Assembly (NCBI GenBank): GCA_028282065.1
Contig: JANQIR010000259.1
Coordinates: 1 to 45,811 of the forward strand
DNA length: 45,811 nucleotides
Direction of reading: 5' to 3'
Source: Aestuariivirgaceae bacterium
Lineage (GTDB): Bacteria; Pseudomonadota; Alphaproteobacteria; Rhizobiales; Aestuariivirgaceae
Shown piece after piece: positions 44,895 to 45,811 of this stretch. Positions within the stretch are counted from its first letter, which is position 1, and every line of letters begins with the position of its first letter. Made by a program: the position numbers and the translations under genes. Below the pieces are notes generated by a model. That model searched no databases. It was not told the DNA's origin and worked only from the letters and a program-made list of their open reading frames with translations.

Positions 44895-45470
44895 TCACAC
44901 AGGACCGTGCAACCAAACGATCCAAAACGCCAACGCGAGCTGCGGTCCAAACGCAATCGGACTTTGCCGGTGAATTTGACGATGGCGCCACCAGAGCCAC
45001 ACGAATGTGGTTACTCCCATGGCACACGCCCACAAAAGAACAGGAGCAATACCAAAAACGCCCAGCCAGGTCCCTGCCGCTGACAGTAATTTGCCATCCC
45101 CCATGCCAATTCCATCGCGCTTTTTCACAGTTTTATAAATGATATTCACGAAAAATATCAGACAAAACCCGATCACTCCGCCAATGATGCTATTTATGAC
45201 GGATGATGATCCAATCCACATTGTGACAATGACGCCAGACCCGGCAAGTGGTAGGGTCAGAATGTCGGGCAAGATGCCTGATCGGATGTCGATCACGCTC
45301 AGCGCAATAAGCGTCGCGCCGAGCCAGAGTGACAGCATAAGAACGGGACCCGACGGCACTGGCCGGTCATTCAGGAACAATGCCGCGAAGACCGCTACAT
45401 AAACGACAACGAGGCCCGCAACCAGGGCGGCATCGCAAAGCAGAAGGGCCTGCAGTCGTCGTCGCGGCAT
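44895..45470 (-). CDS. gspO: prepilin peptidase GspO, peptidase domain only
   Basis: GspO cleaves prepilin leaders at the inner membrane. The 191-residue protein is the A24 peptidase domain with about six membrane segments and the two catalytic aspartates Asp61 (SVIDIRSGILPD) and Asp125 (GIGMGDGK). The N-terminal cytoplasmic methyltransferase domain with its zinc cysteines, present in classical 280-residue GspO/PilD, is missing. It lies 26 bases upstream of gspG on the same strand, so it is coexpressed with its main substrate. Confidence 0.92.
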   Translation of the reverse strand: MPRRRLQALLLCDAALVAGLVVVYVAVFAALFLNDRPVPSGPVLMLSLWLGATLIALSVIDIRSGILPDILTLPLAGSGVIVTMWIGSSSVINSIIGGVIGFCLIFFVNIIYKTVKKRDGIGMGDGKLLSAAGTWLGVFGIAPVLLWACAMGVTTFVWLWWRHRQIHRQSPIAFGPQLALAFWIVWLHGPV

Positions 45471-45519
45471 GATGTCCTTCCAAAACCAAATTGTGCGGCA
45501 TTGGTTGGACGCCTCTACT

Positions 45520-45811
45520 TCAACGTTTGATACACGTGCCAGCCTGAATTCTCACCGTAGGTAGCGCACCCCGCTGGGCGCCGGTTGCGGATTTTCCGCC
45601 AGTAGCTGCTGCTGCGGCGGCCGCGCAGCTTGCCCCAAACGTCGCCCCGACCGCCTTGAAGATCGACTTGAAGAAGAAGCCGGACGGGTCGGTGTAGCTC
45701 AGCGGGTTGTTCAGAACGTAGGAATAACGGTTCCAGGCCTGCAGGTTGGTGGTGTCCTGCACGTTCGGATCGGCCGACAGGAAGCGGCCAAGCTCTGGAT
45801 CGTAGACCCGG
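45520..45811 (-). CDS. RHS-repeat protein, C-terminal end (cut by window edge)
   Basis: The minus-strand frame open to the window edge contains the Rhs core signature [15 protein letters not shown], followed by [23 protein letters not shown], the usual end of the repeat shell. Only about 50 residues follow, with an Ala-rich hydrophobic stretch ([14 protein letters not shown]), too short for a normal toxin domain. It could be a toxin-less Rhs protein or a remnant. The rest of the gene lies outside the window. Confidence 0.85.
   Translation of the reverse strand, partial: RVYDPELGRFLSADPNVQDTTNLQAWNRYSYVLNNPLSYTDPSGFFFKSIFKAVGATFGASCAAAAAAATGGKSATGAQRGALPTVRIQAGTCIKR

Noticed and set aside
1..45811. 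tRNA, rRNA, CRISPR array, insertion sequence or prophage
   Set aside because: No cloverleaf with the T-arm consensus, no spaced repeats, no transposase or integrase and no phage structural genes were seen on either strand.

Overview
The window looks like a chromosomal segment of an alphaproteobacterium, most likely of the Hyphomicrobiales (Rhizobiales) type. The evidence is a conserved housekeeping core: fabD-fabG, rpsF-rpsR-(DUF2232)-rplI, then dnaB-alr-mlaE-mlaF-radA-cvpA-purF-SDR, and yfgM-bamB-der. Coding regions are GC-rich. Promoter-like sites follow the alphaproteobacterial CTTGAC / TATNNN pattern with 17-bp spacing, and GTG and TTG starts are common. I see no tRNA, rRNA, CRISPR array, prophage or insertion sequence.

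Layout. 1-1137 (minus): fabD and the start of fabG. 1338-4957 (plus): a possible catabolic group of a class III CoA-transferase, a Nu-class glutathione transferase, a PhnZ-like HD oxygenase and a threonine dehydratase-like PLP enzyme. 5007-7820: ribosomal protein operon with promoter, structured leader and an intrinsic terminator. 7930-11733: cyclopropane fatty acid synthase, then a tyrosinase paired with a DUF2182 membrane protein. 11966-16271: dnaB, alr and an Mla-type lipid ABC transporter. 16568-19590: a CHASE4-like/GGDEF membrane cyclase and a secreted serine hydrolase, lying between mlaF and radA. 19623-24031: radA, cvpA, purF and an SDR. 24104-26365 (minus): a GAF-PAS-GGDEF-EAL protein. 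26691-26834: a tiny membrane protein. 26921-30393 (minus): der, bamB, yfgM. 30579-32522 (minus): a periplasmic orthocaspase fused to a beta-propeller. 32701-33480: a DUF7694-type protein.

From 33525 to 45470 is a type II secretion system (T2SS) split into alternating strand blocks: gspK (minus), gspI-gspJ (plus), an unknown gene (minus), gspD-C-M-L (minus), gspE-F-H (plus), gspG and the prepilin peptidase gspO (minus). Components C, D, E, F, G, H, I, J, K, L, M and O are all recognisable. GspN and a GspS pilotin are not seen, and the secretin itself carries a lipobox, so it may pilot itself as HxcQ does. The intergenic parts are strikingly AT-rich for this window. The segment ends in the 3' part of an Rhs-repeat gene.

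The most interesting items are the rearranged T2SS with its unknown embedded gene, the orthocaspase-propeller fusion, the PhnZ-like oxygenase without phosphonate neighbours, the tyrosinase-DUF2182 pair, and several inverted or direct repeats in intergenic regions that look like operators. All functional calls come from reading motifs by eye; no database search was run.
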